From: Candidatus Nitrotoga sp. MKT
GTDB lineage: Bacteria > Pseudomonadota > Gammaproteobacteria > Burkholderiales > Gallionellaceae
Assembly (NCBI GenBank): GCA_003402345.1
Contig: QFXH01000001.1
Coordinates: 1 to 64,000 of the forward strand
Length of the DNA stretch: 64,000 nt
Direction: 5' to 3'
A program made the translations under genes and the position numbers. Each line of letters begins with the position of its first letter. Position 1 is the stretch's first letter. Below, piece after piece: positions 54,580 through 63,738 of this stretch. The notes under the pieces are model-generated. The model was not told the DNA's origin, made no database searches, and saw only the letters and a program-made list of their open reading frames with translations.

Positions 54580-57500
54580 ATGCCTGATTTGCATTCAACC
54601 TTGAAATATCCCCAGCAAAAGTCGAACAGTGACTTGCCCAGTACTCCTTCCGCTCACTTTTCCATACTGGCTTTTGCCGTTGCATACACGCTGTTTGTAA
54701 TCTACGGTAGTTTGGTACCGCTTGATTTTCATCCACAAACCTGGGATCAGGCATGGGAGACGTTTCAACATATCAAGCTACTTAACGTCGGAACTCAAGG
54801 ACGTGCCGACTGGGTCGCGAATGGTGTGCTCTACATTCCTGTTGGTTTTCTCACTGCCACCTTATTTACGCGTTCAAAAAGGCATAGCACACTAGTCTTG
54901 GCATTTATCGGTTCGCTTCTATTTTCATTCACTTTGGCTGTGGCAGTTGAATTTTCGCAGCTATTTTTTCCGCCCCGAACAGTATCCATCAACGATGTGG
55001 CTGCCGAATTTATCGGTAGCGCCTTGGGAGCGTTTATTGCAGTGCGTTGGCCAGATCAGTTCAGATTATTTCTCTCCATGCTTATGGGAAATCCAGATCG
55101 TTTGGTTGCCCGTATATTAAAAACATATGCTATTGGTTATGTCGCGTTTAGCCTGTTTCCCTATGATTTCTTGGTATCAGTGCCAGAGCTTAAATGGAAG
55201 CTGGACTCGAATAGTTGGGGTTGGTTGATAGCAATGGAACCCATGCGCGGCAATATCGCGCTTCCTCTTGCTAAGCTGTTTGCAGAAACTTTGGCCGTCG
55301 TGCCCCTGGGATTGATACTCTGTCAATTAACAACTGGGCGACGGTCATGGTCTCCCACACGGTTATTCATCGCTGGCGGGAGTTTTGGGCTGATTATTGA
55401 GATTGCCCAGTTTTTTATCGTTTCCGGCATTAGCCAAGGTCTTTCCGTGCTTACGCGTGCGGCGGGAATCTACCTGGGAGCATTACTTTGGCGTCATCGT
55501 ACGCATTTGCACTTATCACGGCTGGCATCCGAACTCAGGCGATTCGGCTTGCCCGTGGGTATCCTTTATCTGATTGCCTTGGCTGCGGTAAATGGTTGGT
55601 TCGAACATCGCTGGATCGGTAGCGATTCCGCCATGAATACCCTCAATGACATTCATTTTCTCCCTTTCTATTATCATTACTACACCACGGAACAGGCTGC
55701 GTTGTTAAGTTTGACGTCCGTGTGCTTAGTGTATGGATTTATCGGAATTTTGGTTTGGGCATCCTGGAATCCACCTGCGCTGGCAATGTTGTTGGCAACG
55801 TTATTAGCTGGGCTCATGGAAACGAGCAAATTATTCCTGGAAAATCTTCATCCTGACCCTACCAACATTATCTTGGCCGGATTTTCTGCCTGGGCAACAG
55901 CGAAACTGGCCAATCGGCTTACTTCGGCCCCTGTAGCCTCTGCCGAGGTCTCAAAGCGCAATGACTCGCCGGTAGTTGTGGCATCAGACTTCCCCATACC
56001 GAGTCGTCCTTACGGCAGTGAAGCGGAAGCTTCGGCCAGAATGCCAACAATTAATAAGCAGACGTTAGATACAACAACGTCGACATTGCCACTTACTCTG
56101 CTTAAAAAGCCGTCATGGATGGATTACGCCGTTTTGATTGCGGGTCTAGCGTGTGTCAGCTGGGGGGTAACGACCTTTCCTAATCAATTAGCCCTAATTG
56201 GTTTATTTTTCGTTGGATATTCGGTTCTGCTCTGGTACCGGCCACAGTCTCTACTTATTGTTGTTCCGGCCGCCTTGGCGCTTTTCGATTTCGCTCCTTG
56301 GAGTGGGCGCTTCTATTTCGACGAGTTTGATTTTCTTCTCTTGACCAGCATTACCATCGGTTATGTCCGATTACCGGCCGCGCCGCGTCATTCAAAACGT
56401 GATTTACTGTTTCTCTGCCTCGCTATTTTGCTAGGTCTTTCCTATATTATCGGCACTGTCCGGGGCTTGTTGCCTTGGCAGATACCAGAGATAAACGCAT
56501 TCACTAATTACTATAGTCCCTATAACGCACTACGCATTGCCAAGGGAGCACTGTGGGCATTTCTTTTATATGGTCTGTTCGGGCGATTGGCGTCTAATGG
56601 GCAGAATATTCGCAGTCTTTTCGCCCAAGGTATGGTGGTCGGATTGGCTGGAACGATTGCGGTGTTGATCTGGGAGCGATTCACGTTCCCTGGGTTATTC
56701 AATTTCACCGATGTTTATCGGGTGACCGGACTTTTCTCCCAAATGCATACCGGTGGAGCAGATATCGAGACCTTTCTTACACTATCAACCCCATTTTTAG
56801 TGGTGCAACTGTTTGAAAAGCGAAACTGGATAACAAGATTGATCGGCATAGCGTTACTGGTTGGCGCCACCTACGGCGTGATGGTCACTTTTTCGCGTAT
56901 TGGTTACGCTGCTTACGGCATCGCTATGGCGCTTTCCCTGCTGGCGGCAATGGCAACATCAAGTAATCAAGTGCGAATTTGGTCTTTTAAGCGCGGCATA
57001 GCCGCTTTCGCTCTTACGGCGTTGCTGCTCGCGGTGGCAGTACCCATTTTTAAAGGCCCGTTCACGCAGGCCCGTATGTCCCAGGCTGAAGCCGATATGG
57101 GAATACGTTTAGCCCATTGGTCCAACGCTTTGCAGATGCGCGACCCGGGCTGGCCAACGGCATTGCTCGGGATGGGAATTGGGCGTTACCCGGAAACCCA
57201 TTCTTGGCGTAGCAAAGAAAGTTTAGCCGCCACTTATCGGCTAGGCTCTGAAACTGGCAATATTTTTTTACGGCTAGGAATGGGTAGTCCGCTTTATATA
57301 GAGCAATTCATTACAATTGAGCCACACAGTAACTATTTGCTTAGCCTGAATGCCCGTAGCGATCAGCCTAACACCCAAATCACCGTATCGATTTGCGAAA
57401 AATGGCTGCTCACTTCAGCGCGCTGTGCCTTTAAGTTAATTGATGTCACAGGAAACGGTCAGTGGCAATCACTTCAGACTAATCTGCAATCAGATGAAGT

Positions 57501-57990
57501 GGGAAGCGCTCCCTGGTATGCAGCCCGCCCCGTCAAGCTATCGATCTATAATTCCAATACCCAGACCAATGCTGTGATGGATGTGGACAACGTGCGCTTG
57601 CAAGCGGCGAACGGGGACGATCTGTTGACCAACGGGGCGTTTTCGCTGGGGTTGGATAGGTGGTTCTTTACTGTTGACAACGACAGGCCATGGCACATCT
57701 GGAGTCTGCCAATTCAAGTCCAATTTGACCAAGGTTGGTTGGGTTTGGTCGCCCTAAGTCTTTTTGTCGCGCTCGGCTTGTGGCGCGCCGGTCGCAATGC
57801 TTGGCGTGGCGACGCGATGGCTGGTGCGATACTGGCGTCCAGCGTCGGCTTCCTTGTGATTGGAACTTTTGATAGCTTGGTGGACAGTCCACGCATCCTC
57901 ATGCTGTTTTTATTGCTTATTTGGTTCTGTGGACAGGCCACTAGCGGGAGCGCCCCAACCAGAATACATACTCAAAGAGCATTTGATTAA
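54580..57990 (+). CDS. Triple-VanZ / O-antigen-ligase-like fusion membrane protein
   Basis: A 1136-residue polytopic protein. Three VanZ-like units run at about residues 30–155, 175–305 and 325–445; each has membrane helices and an E-x-x-Q/K-x-F motif (VEFSQLFFPPRTVSINDV, IEIAQFFIVSGISQGLS, METSKLFLENLHPDP), the third being most diverged. After a Ser/Thr-rich linker (450–510) comes a Wzy/WaaL-like region (about 515–870) with FDEFDFLLLTS and GMGIGRYPETHSW. A beta-rich segment (about 885–1035, ending VDNVRLQ) looks like a CBM4_9/galactose-binding jelly roll inserted before the HIWSLPIQVQFDQGWLG motif and the last helices. Ligases of this group polymerise or transfer lipid-linked glycans in the periplasm. 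No other polysaccharide genes adjoin. Confidence 0.8.
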   Translation: MPDLHSTLKYPQQKSNSDLPSTPSAHFSILAFAVAYTLFVIYGSLVPLDFHPQTWDQAWETFQHIKLLNVGTQGRADWVANGVLYIPVGFLTATLFTRSKRHSTLVLAFIGSLLFSFTLAVAVEFSQLFFPPRTVSINDVAAEFIGSALGAFIAVRWPDQFRLFLSMLMGNPDRLVARILKTYAIGYVAFSLFPYDFLVSVPELKWKLDSNSWGWLIAMEPMRGNIALPLAKLFAETLAVVPLGLILCQLTTGRRSWSPTRLFIAGGSFGLIIEIAQFFIVSGISQGLSVLTRAAGIYLGALLWRHRTHLHLSRLASELRRFGLPVGILYLIALAAVNGWFEHRWIGSDSAMNTLNDIHFLPFYYHYYTTEQAALLSLTSVCLVYGFIGILVWASWNPPALAMLLATLLAGLMETSKLFLENLHPDPTNIILAGFSAWATAKLANRLTSAPVASAEVSKRNDSPVVVASDFPIPSRPYGSEAEASARMPTINKQTLDTTTSTLPLTLLKKPSWMDYAVLIAGLACVSWGVTTFPNQLALIGLFFVGYSVLLWYRPQSLLIVVPAALALFDFAPWSGRFYFDEFDFLLLTSITIGYVRLPAAPRHSKRDLLFLCLAILLGLSYIIGTVRGLLPWQIPEINAFTNYYSPYNALRIAKGALWAFLLYGLFGRLASNGQNIRSLFAQGMVVGLAGTIAVLIWERFTFPGLFNFTDVYRVTGLFSQMHTGGADIETFLTLSTPFLVVQLFEKRNWITRLIGIALLVGATYGVMVTFSRIGYAAYGIAMALSLLAAMATSSNQVRIWSFKRGIAAFALTALLLAVAVPIFKGPFTQARMSQAEADMGIRLAHWSNALQMRDPGWPTALLGMGIGRYPETHSWRSKESLAATYRLGSETGNIFLRLGMGSPLYIEQFITIEPHSNYLLSLNARSDQPNTQITVSICEKWLLTSARCAFKLIDVTGNGQWQSLQTNLQSDEVGSAPWYAARPVKLSIYNSNTQTNAVMDVDNVRLQAANGDDLLTNGAFSLGLDRWFFTVDNDRPWHIWSLPIQVQFDQGWLGLVALSLFVALGLWRAGRNAWRGDAMAGAILASSVGFLVIGTFDSLVDSPRILMLFLLLIWFCGQATSGSAPTRIHTQRAFD

Positions 57991-58121
57991 GATAACTGAC
58001 GTGTGAGAGGTTCGGGTAGTGTCGTGAGCTGGTGATAATTACATTGAACAAAGAGTCACACGTGCCACTTAAACCAAAAATCTCACTTCCAGCTTTATGA
58101 TTGGGGCAGTCGCTGCTTACG

Positions 58122-58526
58122 CTAAAGACAACTGGTTAGGCCTCCCGTGATGGAAGCGCCACTTACAACCTCGGTACTACCAGTGCAGAAGCTATACGGA
58201 CCGCCATTCGGGCCATGGACGCTATACGTATAACTAGCGCCACCAGTGTAGGAATGCGTAATATTGTTTCCAACGATACTCCAAGTTCCAACCTGTTTCG
58301 ATGGATCCACTTTATCCGTAGGACCTTTCTTGTAATCCCAAAGGGCGCCGCCGGATCGATGTTGTTCCTGCCATTTTTCGGTACCCCGCGTGGCACAAAC
58401 TGTGCTTCCTGTGAAAAGGGTTGAAAGCGCACTGCCTGTCACTTTGGCATTTGCGGCGCAACCTGCCATAGCCTCTCCAGAAACCCCTGCGAGTAAAATA
58501 ATGCTTGTAATCATCAGATGCTTCAT
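58122..58526 (-). CDS. Small secreted protein of unknown function
   Basis: A 134-residue protein. ATG 58526 is preferred because AGGAGAA lies nine bases before it; the frame is open 13 codons further upstream. The signal peptide ends SGEAMAG. The mature part has cysteine pairs (AGCAAN, TVC, SFCTG, C-terminal SCL), a WQEQHRSGGALWDYKKGPTD segment and Gly/Ser/Thr-rich beta strands. No named domain is recognised. Confidence 0.7.
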   Translation of the reverse strand: MKHLMITSIILLAGVSGEAMAGCAANAKVTGSALSTLFTGSTVCATRGTEKWQEQHRSGGALWDYKKGPTDKVDPSKQVGTWSIVGNNITHSYTGGASYTYSVHGPNGGPYSFCTGSTEVVSGASITGGLTSCL

Positions 58527-58967
58527 AACCGCTTCTCCTTTTGAGTAAGTTAATGTTGATATCAATTCGTTGCTTGGAAATAAATTTTATTGGTTAGTCC
58601 ATTTATGACCCAAATTCAGCATTTAAGGTGTGCTTTTTGACACACAATCCCAAGGATTGACCGAACTCCTCCGGGAAACACAGCCAATGCAAAGTTGCAA
58701 TAAAATCGGGAATTAGACACTAACAATACGCCATTTCTGGCATAGACGTCGTCACTCTATGATGGAGGAAACACGCACAGCTACCACCCGATTCTGTGCC
58801 AACAGCGTAACATAGAGCAGGCTATCAGTGGCAAGAAAGTGGTCGATTCACATTATCCAATTCGGTACAATCAAACGAATCGATAACACGCAAAATAATC
58901 TGTTGGTCGCACTAATTTTGGCTTTGGCATTAAGAGAGTTTCAGATAAAGGACTGAAAGATGACAAG
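58527..58967. other. Intergenic region, about 440 bases, without a supported gene
   Basis: Divergent region between the secreted protein and the sensor kinase. No hairpin, repeat or coding frame of note was seen. Just before the kinase ATG, ATG 58960 opens a three-codon frame whose TGA overlaps that ATG, which may couple translation. Confidence 0.45.
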
Positions 58968-60497
58968 ATGAAATTGTTGCGCGAGTTGCAGGTGCGCCAA
59001 CTTGAGTTAGAGGCACAAAATCGCGAACTAAGGGAAGTACAACGGATGTTGGAAGAAGCTCGCGATCGGTATGCCAATCTTTATAATGGCGCCCCCATAG
59101 GTTATCTAACTTTGGATGAAGCCGGATGCATTCAAGAAATTAATCTAACTGGAGCCACCATGCTGTGTGGGACACGTGAGAATATCGTGGGTACACCTTT
59201 GGTAACCCATGTTATCAAAAATGATATTCACGCATTTTCGCACCACCTGCAGCAAACTTTCAATTCTTCCGGCAATGTTGTTACCGAATTGAGAATGATG
59301 ACCCGGACGGATGAGCCGAATTGTGTCCGCCTGGAAAGTGCAGCTATAGGGAATGGGATACGTGCGTGTCGTACGGTAATGACCAATATTACTGAACAAA
59401 AACGTATTACATTGGCACTACAACAAAAACGAACTGAGCAAGATGCCTTGCTGAATGCGATACCGGCCATCGTGTTCTACAAAGATCTGAATTTGCGTTA
59501 TGTGGCGGTTAGTCAAATGTTTGCTGATCTTCTCGGTCGGTCGTTAGGAAATGTGCTCGGTAAAACCGATTTTGAGCTACTGCCACGCGAGCTAGCTGAG
59601 GATTTTCAGCGCATAAACCGTGAAGTGCTGGAGTTAGGCAAAACGAAAGCGGGTATAGAAAGCAGGCTTACCGATGCAAACGGCAATATCGTTTATTTGT
59701 CTACTGTGCTCGCCCCTTTTAATAATATGGAAGGTAATATCGCCGGGCTATTAGGAGTCGGCATCGACATTAGTCCACTTAAAAAGGCAGCAGATGTCAA
59801 TTTGGAATTGTTGCTGCAAAACCGTGCCCTTACGCAAAACCTGTACAGCATTCAAGAAACTGAACGTTGCCATCTGGCCCGTGAATTGCATGATGAATTA
59901 GGCCAATGGCTTACTGCCATTCATGCGGAAGCCCAAGCGATTTTATGTATGTCTGTCGGAGAACCTACCGTTCGGGCAAGCGTACAAGCCATTAGCGAAA
60001 GCGCCACGGAAATGCACGAAGTAATCCGTGGCATGTTGCGCCACTTACGCCCGGCGCTATTGGACGAACTTGGACTGGCGGATAGTCTGCGTGAGCTAAC
60101 CAATAAATGGTGTTTACATAATCCAAACATAATCTTCGAATTTGCGCTTGAAGGTAATTTGAATGGTTTAAGCGAGAACATTAATGTTACCTTATACCGC
60201 ATTATTCAAGAGGCACTCACCAATATTTGTAACCACGCCCTGGCCAAGCATGTTTCAGTGTGCTTAAGCCGTGAACCGGGTGAAACGCCCGATGCTGGGG
60301 CAGTGTTTCTAAGGATAACGGATGACGGCAAAGGCTTTGATCAAAACCAGGCATTCAAGGGGTTTGGCCTATTAGGTATTCGTGAGCGGGCAATTGCAGC
60401 GGGAGGAGTGTTTTCCTCATTTAGCGCTCCGGGTCATGGTGTACGAATCGATGTTCGATTACCGCTTAAATATCAGTTAGAAAGAAGAAAGCGATGA
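58968..60497 (+). CDS. PAS-domain sensor histidine kinase (NarX/HisKA_3 type)
   Basis: A 509-residue soluble kinase without membrane segments. An N-terminal coiled coil (LRELQVRQLELEAQNRELRE) leads into PAS 1 (about 33–145, YNGAPIGYLTLDEAG) and PAS 2 (about 155–275, NAIPAIVFYKDLNLRYVAVS). Then HisKA_3 with the phospho-His in ARELHDELGQWLTAI (about residue 307) and a HATPase (DDGKGFD, GFGLLGIRERA). Homologues often carry a longer N-terminus before the coiled coil; in-frame codons upstream resemble it but offer no good start. The gene overlaps its partner regulator by four bases. The sensed signal is unknown. Confidence 0.9.
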   Translation: MKLLRELQVRQLELEAQNRELREVQRMLEEARDRYANLYNGAPIGYLTLDEAGCIQEINLTGATMLCGTRENIVGTPLVTHVIKNDIHAFSHHLQQTFNSSGNVVTELRMMTRTDEPNCVRLESAAIGNGIRACRTVMTNITEQKRITLALQQKRTEQDALLNAIPAIVFYKDLNLRYVAVSQMFADLLGRSLGNVLGKTDFELLPRELAEDFQRINREVLELGKTKAGIESRLTDANGNIVYLSTVLAPFNNMEGNIAGLLGVGIDISPLKKAADVNLELLLQNRALTQNLYSIQETERCHLARELHDELGQWLTAIHAEAQAILCMSVGEPTVRASVQAISESATEMHEVIRGMLRHLRPALLDELGLADSLRELTNKWCLHNPNIIFEFALEGNLNGLSENINVTLYRIIQEALTNICNHALAKHVSVCLSREPGETPDAGAVFLRITDDGKGFDQNQAFKGFGLLGIRERAIAAGGVFSSFSAPGHGVRIDVRLPLKYQLERRKR

Positions 60498-61156
60498 ATC
60501 TGGCTACTACCGTTCAGCCGATTACAGTATTGTTAATAGACGATCACCCCGTGGTTCGCGACGGTTTTCGCCGTTTGCTTGAAAGTACAGATGACATTCG
60601 GGTAGTGGCTGAAGCCGATGATGGCGAAGCGGGCTATATTCTTTACCGGGAGGTAAAACCTGATGTAGTGGTACTTGATCTTAATATGCCGGGTAGCGGT
60701 GGCCTGGAAACAGTTCGTCGCATCAGGGCGTATGATCCGGTTGCGCACATTCTGGTATTCAGTATGCACTGTAACGAAACTATGGTGCAGCGTGTCTTGG
60801 AGATGGGCGCAACGGGTTATCTAACCAAACAAAGCGGCCTCAAACAAATGGCGCATGCTGTACGCCAAGTCAAATTGGGAAAGACATATGTCGATCCAGA
60901 ACATATTTCGGACATGGTTATTGACAGACAGTTGTTTCACGCGGCCCTAGATCCAATAAACGCGCTTTCCAAACGTGAATTCCAGTTATTTAAATTGATG
61001 GCAGAAGGCAATTCAATACTTGAAATTGCTGACAATCTTTGCATTAGTCCCAAAACTGTTGGTGTCCACCACACCAGCATAATGAGAAAACTTAAATTGC
61101 AGAACACCGCCCAGCTTGTTCGCTTGGCCATTCTTTGTGACATTATTCAATTGTAA
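60494..61156 (+). CDS. NarL/FixJ-family response regulator
   Basis: A 220-residue regulator: receiver domain with DDHP (residues 16–19), phospho-acceptor D62 (VVVLDLNMPGSGG) and Lys in YLTKQSG. The LuxR-type HTH (LSKREFQLFKLMAEGNSILEIADNLCISPKTVGVH) is at about 155–215. The ATG overlaps the kinase stop (ATGA), so this is a matched two-component pair. Targets are unknown; the structured intergenic region downstream is one candidate. Confidence 0.93.
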   Translation: MNLATTVQPITVLLIDDHPVVRDGFRRLLESTDDIRVVAEADDGEAGYILYREVKPDVVVLDLNMPGSGGLETVRRIRAYDPVAHILVFSMHCNETMVQRVLEMGATGYLTKQSGLKQMAHAVRQVKLGKTYVDPEHISDMVIDRQLFHAALDPINALSKREFQLFKLMAEGNSILEIADNLCISPKTVGVHHTSIMRKLKLQNTAQLVRLAILCDIIQL

Positions 61157-61244
61157 CGATTGCCATTCAATCAACAGTTATCGCGTTGATATGGTTATCA
61201 ATAATTAGGTATTAATATTCGGCGGAATATCGTATTTAAACTAT

Positions 61245-61306
61245 TACCTAATGAAGCGTTGAATAGCTCAGCGCTTCCTTAGGTATAAATAAGCAATTTG
61301 CTTATT
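61245..61306. promoter_or_regulatory. Two consecutive inverted repeats in an AT-rich leader
   Basis: TACCTAATGAAGCG (61245–61258) pairs with 61272–61285 at 13 of 14 positions over a 13-base loop. Two bases later the palindrome AATAAGCAA-T-TTGCTTATT (61288–61306) follows, with perfect nine-base arms. The rest of the 61157–61541 gap is AT-rich and holds no supported gene. This could be a terminator for the two-component genes without a T-run, a regulator operator, or a structured leader. Confidence 0.45.
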
Positions 61307-61541
61307 CATTTATGTTAGATGGCACACTAACATATCCCCGCATTGTCAAATTCAACTTTCATATTATCAAGTTATTTAATACTATCCTGTAATTTATTAA
61401 TTTATATGAATTAATATGTTTTTAAAATCACTCATTTCAATTCGTTAAAGAGATTTAAATTTTTCTGGAAGTTATTGCCAGCTATTTTTATGGTTTGGTA
61501 GATATGAAGTGGAAGTGGGTAATGAACCACAGGAGATTATT

Positions 61542-62045
61542 ATGAGCAATGCAACCATTCCTACCGGTTTTAATAACGAACGAAGCGAACATATGTTGCA
61601 AGAGCATGAGCACGATGCCTACAAATTAAAGGGCAAATTGCAAGATCCAACCGTTTGCCCACAATGTAACGCAGTTTTTTATGAAGGACGTTGGCAGTGG
61701 CGCCAAGTTCCGGCAGAGGCGCACCGGGAAATTTGTCCTGCCTGCCATCGTATACAAGACCACTATCCTGCCGGCTTCCTTGCTTTGCAAGGTAAATTTT
61801 TTGCCACGCATAGCAAAGAAATTATGAATCTCGTGCATAACGTAGAAAAACGTGAACGGACAGAGCACCCGCTCAAGCGCATTATGGCAGTGGAAGATAA
61901 AAAAGATGGCGGTATCCTGATAACCACAACTGATCTACATCTTGCTCGTGGTATAGGCGAAGCTTTGCACCATGCCTATCAGGGGGAACTGAAATTTCAC
62001 TATAATAAAGAGGAGAATTTATTACGCGTAAGTTGGACGCACTAA
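61542..62045 (+). CDS. BCAM0308-family zinc-ribbon-like protein
   Basis: A 167-residue protein from ATG 61542 with CAGGAG upstream; an earlier in-frame start lacks this. Two CPxC knuckles, CPQCNAVFYEGRW and CPACHRIQDHYPAGFL, make a probable zinc site. The C-terminal half (VEDKKDGGILITTTDLHLARGIGEALHHAYQGEL) resembles an NMD3-like alpha/beta domain. The family occurs in betaproteobacteria, often beside stress or respiratory genes, and its function is unknown. It is 10 bases before the DegP-like gene, hence an operon. Confidence 0.8.
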   Translation: MSNATIPTGFNNERSEHMLQEHEHDAYKLKGKLQDPTVCPQCNAVFYEGRWQWRQVPAEAHREICPACHRIQDHYPAGFLALQGKFFATHSKEIMNLVHNVEKRERTEHPLKRIMAVEDKKDGGILITTTDLHLARGIGEALHHAYQGELKFHYNKEENLLRVSWTH

Positions 62046-62055
62046 CGGAAAATTT

Positions 62056-63513
62056 ATGATGCGCATTATGAGAAAACCTGTACTCACAGCTGTTATATTA
62101 ATTACCTTGTTTGTATTAGGTAGCTGCGGAAAGAAACAAGAATCCCCCCCAGTAACGACCAGTGGCGCTGTAAGCGCTGCATCGGCGGTTGTTGCGCTCC
62201 CAAATTTTACAGTTTTGGTCAAGAAAGAAGGACCTGCTGTTGTCAACATTAGCACCACACAGAAAATTCGCAGGGAGCATATTCCATTCCCGGCTTTTCC
62301 TGGTACCAAACAAGATGACCCATTCTATGAGTTTTTCCGTCGGTTTGCGCCTGGCGAGACGCTCCCGCATGAATTTCGCAGTCAGTCACTCGGTTCCGGT
62401 TTCATTATTAGCCAGGACGGCTATATTCTTACCAACGCTCATGTCATCGATAATGCGGACGAGGTGACGGTGCGACTGACCGATAAACGAGAGTTCAAAG
62501 CGAAGGTAATAGGTGCCGACAAGCGCAGCGATATTGCACTATTAAAAATTTCAGCTAAGGATCTTCCTGTTGCAAGTATTGGTGACACCTCAAAGCTTGA
62601 GGTTGGCGAATGGGTCGTTGCAATTGGATCGCCATTCGGCTTCACCAACTCGGTTTCTCAGGGCATTGTAAGTGCCATGGGACGTAGCTTGCCCGGCGAA
62701 AATACCACTCCATTTATTCAGACGGATGTTCCAATCAACCCGGGGAATTCTGGAGGGCCGCTGTTCAATTTGAAGGGTGAGGTCATTGGTATCAACTCAC
62801 AGATTTATAGCCGTAGCGGAGGCTATATGGGTTTATCCTTTGCGATCCCAATCGACCTTGCAATAAAGGTAAAGAACGAGCTATTGAAGCATGGCACTGT
62901 CAAACGTGGCTGGCTTGGTGTGACAATTCAAGACGTAAGCCCTGAACATGCCAGATCATTTGGGCTGACAAAGGCAAGCGGTGCGCTGATTACTACGGTA
63001 GGGAAGGATACACCGGCAGCACGGGCCAGCCTTGAGATCGGGGATATTATCTTAAAGTTTAATGGTAAAGAGCTGACGGATGCAGATGATTTAGCTCGCA
63101 CAGTTGCCGATGCTGCGCCTGGATCAATTGCACGATTCAGCGTATGGCGTCGGGGAACAGCAAAAGAAATAGCAGTCACCCTTGGAGACATGGAAACTGA
63201 CCTCAAAACACTCAACAAACCGAGGTCGATAGACCAAGAAACGGCACCGGATAAAATTGGCTTGACCATGCATGAGTTGAATCCTGGTGAGCGGCAAATG
63301 CTGCGCACAGACGGCTATGTAGTGGTTGATGCAGTTGACGGTATTGCGGCAGAGTCAGGCATTCAGCCAAGAGACATTATTATCGCCATTAATAGCCAAC
63401 GCATCTCCAGCATTAAGCAGTTCCGTACTGTGATGGCAGAAGTGGGCATGCGTGCCGCTTTGCTCGTGCAGCGTGAAGGTAATATGATTTTTATTCCATT
63501 AATAAATAAATAA
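62056..63513 (+). CDS. degP: Do-family periplasmic serine protease (DegP/MucD-like), lipoprotein
   Basis: A 485-residue HtrA protease. The N-terminus has a lipobox ending LGSC24, so it is probably anchored as a lipoprotein rather than freely soluble. Catalytic triad His129 (TNAHVID), Asp159 (RSDIALLK) and Ser232 (NPGNSGGPLF). Two PDZ domains follow: about 290–375 (RGWLGVTIQDV, KDTPAARASLEIGDIIL) and 395–480 (VVVDAVDGIAAESGIQPRDII). It degrades or refolds damaged envelope proteins. The MucD-like short LA loop is present. Translated just after the BCAM0308 gene. Confidence 0.95.
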   Translation: MMRIMRKPVLTAVILITLFVLGSCGKKQESPPVTTSGAVSAASAVVALPNFTVLVKKEGPAVVNISTTQKIRREHIPFPAFPGTKQDDPFYEFFRRFAPGETLPHEFRSQSLGSGFIISQDGYILTNAHVIDNADEVTVRLTDKREFKAKVIGADKRSDIALLKISAKDLPVASIGDTSKLEVGEWVVAIGSPFGFTNSVSQGIVSAMGRSLPGENTTPFIQTDVPINPGNSGGPLFNLKGEVIGINSQIYSRSGGYMGLSFAIPIDLAIKVKNELLKHGTVKRGWLGVTIQDVSPEHARSFGLTKASGALITTVGKDTPAARASLEIGDIILKFNGKELTDADDLARTVADAAPGSIARFSVWRRGTAKEIAVTLGDMETDLKTLNKPRSIDQETAPDKIGLTMHELNPGERQMLRTDGYVVVDAVDGIAAESGIQPRDIIIAINSQRISSIKQFRTVMAEVGMRAALLVQREGNMIFIPLINK

Positions 63514-63515
63514 AA

Positions 63516-63553
63516 AATAGTGGAATAGTGGAATAGTGGAATAGTGGAATAGT
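63516..63553. repeat. Octanucleotide tandem repeat
   Basis: Four full copies of AATAGTGG plus a partial fifth (AATAGT), perfect, starting three bases after the protease stop codon. Such perfect short repeats are prone to slippage. Confidence 0.95.
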
Positions 63554-63738
63554 TATCTGGATTTTATGTAAACATAATAAGTATTTGATGGACAACTACA
63601 TAAATAATTAAATCAGTTTAAAGGGGTAAGTCGCTCTGTGGTGGGCCGCCAAATTCAAACTGTGTGTTCGGCAGAAATGGACGGCCACAGAAAAACAGCA
63701 GCAACTCGGTTTATGCAAAGCCCATTTTAAAATTTACG

